In this document: one piece after another, positions 61,943 to 64,000 of the stretch
Layout: every line of letters begins with the position of its first letter
Numbering within the stretch: the first letter of the stretch is position 1
Assembly: GCA_900319365.1 (NCBI GenBank)
Contig: ONOE01000004.1
Location: 38,914-102,913, forward strand
Reading direction: 5' to 3'
DNA from: an uncultured bacterium
GTDB taxonomy: Bacteria > Cyanobacteriota > Vampirovibrionia > Gastranaerophilales > Gastranaerophilaceae
Length of the DNA stretch: 64,000 nucleotides
Made by a program: the position numbers and the translations under genes
Notes under the pieces: model-generated
Databases searched by the model: none
Told to the model about the DNA's origin: nothing
Seen by the model: only the letters and a program-made list of their open reading frames with translations

Positions 61943-63673
61943 TTAAGCTTCTTTAAGTAATTTATCCGCAAGCTCTGTTTCAAGAGTTCCGTTAAGTGTT
62001 TTATTTACTTTTTGAAGTTTTTTAGCAATCAATTCCATTTCGGGAGTCCAAACGAAATTATCGCTTACGTATTTTTCGGCTTTGTCATAATCGCCGTCAA
62101 TTTGTATTCTGATAATTTTTTTTAACATTTCGTTTGCTGCGGGAACTACCTTGTCGATATTTACATGAATTTTCCCGTCTTTTGTAAGTTCATAAGCCCC
62201 TCTATCAAAGAGATATTTGTTTTGCATAACCGTACGAACTCTGTGTGCCTGACTCATTGTCGGTTTTGATTTTGCAAACATATCAACAACGGCTGTTACG
62301 ATAATTTCATCTCTTTGCTCGGGGGTATACATACCGATTTTTGTCAGCAAATCTACAAAAGCTAAAGAGCCCATGTCGGCTTTGTTTTCTTCAATAATAT
62401 TTCTGTATTTACCTAACTTTTCGCTGCCGTCTTTTGGTCCGAGCGAATGTGCATTTTCATGACCTATCGTGAACCAATGATCTGCTTCGTCGTGATAATA
62501 TTTGTGCTGCTCTTTGTCTAAAATTTCATTTAAGCGTTTTTCGAGTTTTGATTTATCACTAATGAAACGAATTTGTCTGTGGTAAACATTTCTTCTGCCG
62601 CCGCCGATTGTCAGGGATAATTTATCGGAGTTTGGCAGGTTTTCGGCTAATGTAATACCGCCCCGATATGCGCCGACATCACCTGATGCCATAACCATAT
62701 CAACATCAACCATGGTTTGTTTTGCATCGGCTTCGGAGTTGATTGTTTGTTCGTATTCGTCTTTGTAAGGCATATTATCGGCAAGTGTCGGCAAGTATTT
62801 TTTTATTGCCATAAGGGCTTGTGTGCCTTCTTTATTAATAATCCCTACTCTACCGCCTAAGAAATCTTTAGGAATAGGAGTTATTCTGTGTTCTTTTAAC
62901 ATTTTGGACAATTCTTCGTTTTCAATAATTGTGCCTGTCATTTCATCTTCGTAATTTTCTCTTGTGATAGTAAATTCAAGCGGTGTATCCTGCAAGGTTG
63001 CCCATTTTTTATCAGCGTAAGCATCAAGCATAGGATCTGCTTTTCTCAATGCTTTTGCCTGCAAATGCAGATATTCGTTAAAATCGGCATTGGTTGAAGT
63101 TTGCGCCGCAATTTCTAATTCATCTGCAATATGTGCAAAATCATCTTTGAAATAGTCGATGTAGTCAATGCCTTTAAGTTCATCGCCATCACGTACAACC
63201 ATTGAACGCTGGGTCAGGATATTTTTAACATCTTCGTCCTTGCCTTCTTTGAGCATTCTGATTAATACGCTGTGAAATTCCTCTTTAGACAAATCTTCGG
63301 GGTACAAGCCTTTGCCTAATTTCGTTCCTACACTTTTAATCAGGTGAATGGGTGTAGTCATTGAGTCTATAGCATTTACGCCTTTTTGAGCATCAAACAA
63401 AATCTTTGTTAATTTTGCCTGTTCGTTGCCTTTTTTAATTTCTTCTTCAAGATATTTTTTAAACGGCAAATTGTGTTTGCAGTCAATTTGCATATTGATT
63501 TTTTCTAAAATATCGGCAGCTTTTACAAGATGTTTTAGCGCTGTTTTATCGCCCTGCGCAAGAGCCAAATACTCGGGTGCATCAGCTTTTAAAAACTTTT
63601 TTGTTACAAGATAGTCTTTGTTTGTTCTCTTTTTTAACTCGTCCATGGACAAATTCATTTCGTAATTGCTCAT
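61943..63673 (-). CDS. M49-like (dipeptidyl-peptidase III family) metallopeptidase
   Basis: 576 aa. HENAH (405-409) supplies two zinc ligands and the base; IIEENKAD (426-433) supplies the third ligand, as in M49 enzymes. Classical eukaryotic M49 has HELLGH; the HExxH spacing is seen in bacterial members. Helical N-terminal domain (~1-220). No signal peptide. Cytoplasmic peptide turnover is likely. AAGGAG lies ~5 nt before the ATG. Length is shorter than human DPP III (~740 aa). Confidence 0.8.
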   Translation of the reverse strand: MSNYEMNLSMDELKKRTNKDYLVTKKFLKADAPEYLALAQGDKTALKHLVKAADILEKINMQIDCKHNLPFKKYLEEEIKKGNEQAKLTKILFDAQKGVNAIDSMTTPIHLIKSVGTKLGKGLYPEDLSKEEFHSVLIRMLKEGKDEDVKNILTQRSMVVRDGDELKGIDYIDYFKDDFAHIADELEIAAQTSTNADFNEYLHLQAKALRKADPMLDAYADKKWATLQDTPLEFTITRENYEDEMTGTIIENEELSKMLKEHRITPIPKDFLGGRVGIINKEGTQALMAIKKYLPTLADNMPYKDEYEQTINSEADAKQTMVDVDMVMASGDVGAYRGGITLAENLPNSDKLSLTIGGGRRNVYHRQIRFISDKSKLEKRLNEILDKEQHKYYHDEADHWFTIGHENAHSLGPKDGSEKLGKYRNIIEENKADMGSLAFVDLLTKIGMYTPEQRDEIIVTAVVDMFAKSKPTMSQAHRVRTVMQNKYLFDRGAYELTKDGKIHVNIDKVVPAANEMLKKIIRIQIDGDYDKAEKYVSDNFVWTPEMELIAKKLQKVNKTLNGTLETELADKLLKEA

Positions 63674-64000
63674 ATTCTCTCCTTAATTTTAAACTTCAAT
63701 AACAAGTTTATTATAGCATATTTTTTCTGCTTTTAAAGGATATTATATAATTTAAAGTAACTATATACAAAATTACAGTAAATTTTTGCAAGTCATGTCA
63801 TTGCGAGGAGCCAAGAGGACTTGGCGACGAAGCAATCCGGCTCATGAAATCAATATCTAACAAAAGTAAGTATTCTATTATTAATGTCTTACGCAGACGG
63901 CGAGCCGAGCAGAGGCAGACACGAAGTGTCAGACCGACAATTATGTAAAAATGAATATTTTTACTAATTGGAGGCGTTGCCGTTTAATGCGAGGCGATAA
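63674..64000. repeat. repeat-rich region to the window edge
   Basis: R3 copy c opens this stretch. CATTGCGAGG and GAAGCAATCC (about 63799-63838) then form a palindrome-type repeat, and GACACGAAGTGTC (63918-63930) is a short palindrome. No gene is supported; an ATG near the edge cannot be followed. Confidence 0.5.
63756..63790 (-). repeat. R3 repeat, copy c
   Basis: The reverse complement is identical over 35 bp to 46050-46084 and joins a GCTCCTCGCAATGACATGAC segment like the one in copies a and b. Confidence 0.85.

Noticed and set aside
63756..64000. End of an insertion sequence with a transposase past the edge
   Set aside because: The visible part is noncoding palindromic repeat only; nothing indicates an open transposase frame before the window ends.

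Overview
This 64-kb window is low-GC bacterial chromosome, densely coding, with no rRNA, no prophage and no recognisable IS transposase. The cell is diderm and makes lipopolysaccharide: LpxA, WaaA (Kdo transferase), an MsbA-like exporter, a LapA-like protein and a TolC-like outer-membrane protein are all present. It also looks anaerobic and fermentative, with a complete HydABC [FeFe]-hydrogenase, an HgdC-type activase and a GltA/NfnB-type flavoprotein. Low GC, LPS, HydABC and lineage-specific proteins (one with an N-terminal 'NTSFTG' motif) make a gut non-photosynthetic cyanobacterium (Melainabacteria/Vampirovibrionia, order Gastranaerophilales) my best guess. That is inference, not proof; Elusimicrobia-like lineages are the main alternative.

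Layout. 1-5.6 kb: a translationally coupled minus-strand trio of two related membrane proteins and a GH13-type glycosidase. 5.6-9.4 kb: uppP, a DUF2130 protein and a divergent CNNM/CorC-type transporter, with a perfect palindromic operator candidate between the last two. 9.4-22.3 kb: a minus-strand envelope block containing a TolC-like protein, lpxA, a secreted protein, an MsbA-like ABC protein, an acyltransferase, an SDR epimerase, an IspD/TarI-like cytidylyltransferase, a TagF-like polyol-phosphate transferase, a LicD protein and a second GH13-like enzyme. Together these suggest a phosphopolyol-decorated surface glycan. 22.4-28.2 kb: mixed genes (acetyltransferase, GltA-like flavoprotein, GtrA and others) separated by short palindromic repeats.

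28.3-36.8 kb: a co-directional minus block: secreted NTF2-like protein, lspA, rluD, lapA, waaA, hydC, hydB, hydA. 36.9-39.6 kb: a small ORF, an orphan 2-hydroxyacyl-CoA dehydratase activase behind a structured leader, and two uncharacterised proteins. 39.6-44.5 kb: folE2, an asparaginase, a MshEN-like protein, nadE and tRNA-Pro(CGG) beside a degenerate tRNA-like copy. 45-55.4 kb: SDR, two related secreted proteins, nagZ, a membrane-anchored Hsp20-like protein, ruvC, mtnA, a TonB-like protein and a lysozyme-fold protein. 55.5-63.7 kb: flavodoxin, nucleotidyltransferase, GNAT-like protein, PepT-like peptidase, DegT-like aminotransferase, obgE, a Bax-inhibitor-1 protein and an M49-like peptidase.

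Two genome-style features stand out. Many genes have a TATAAT box only 6-9 nt before the start codon and no Shine-Dalgarno sequence, which predicts leaderless mRNAs, while others have strong GGAG sites. Short palindromic repeats sit in most gaps, and in at least two places they have become the C-terminal codons of the neighbouring gene. Several gene starts given here are moved downstream to an ATG with a good ribosome-binding site.
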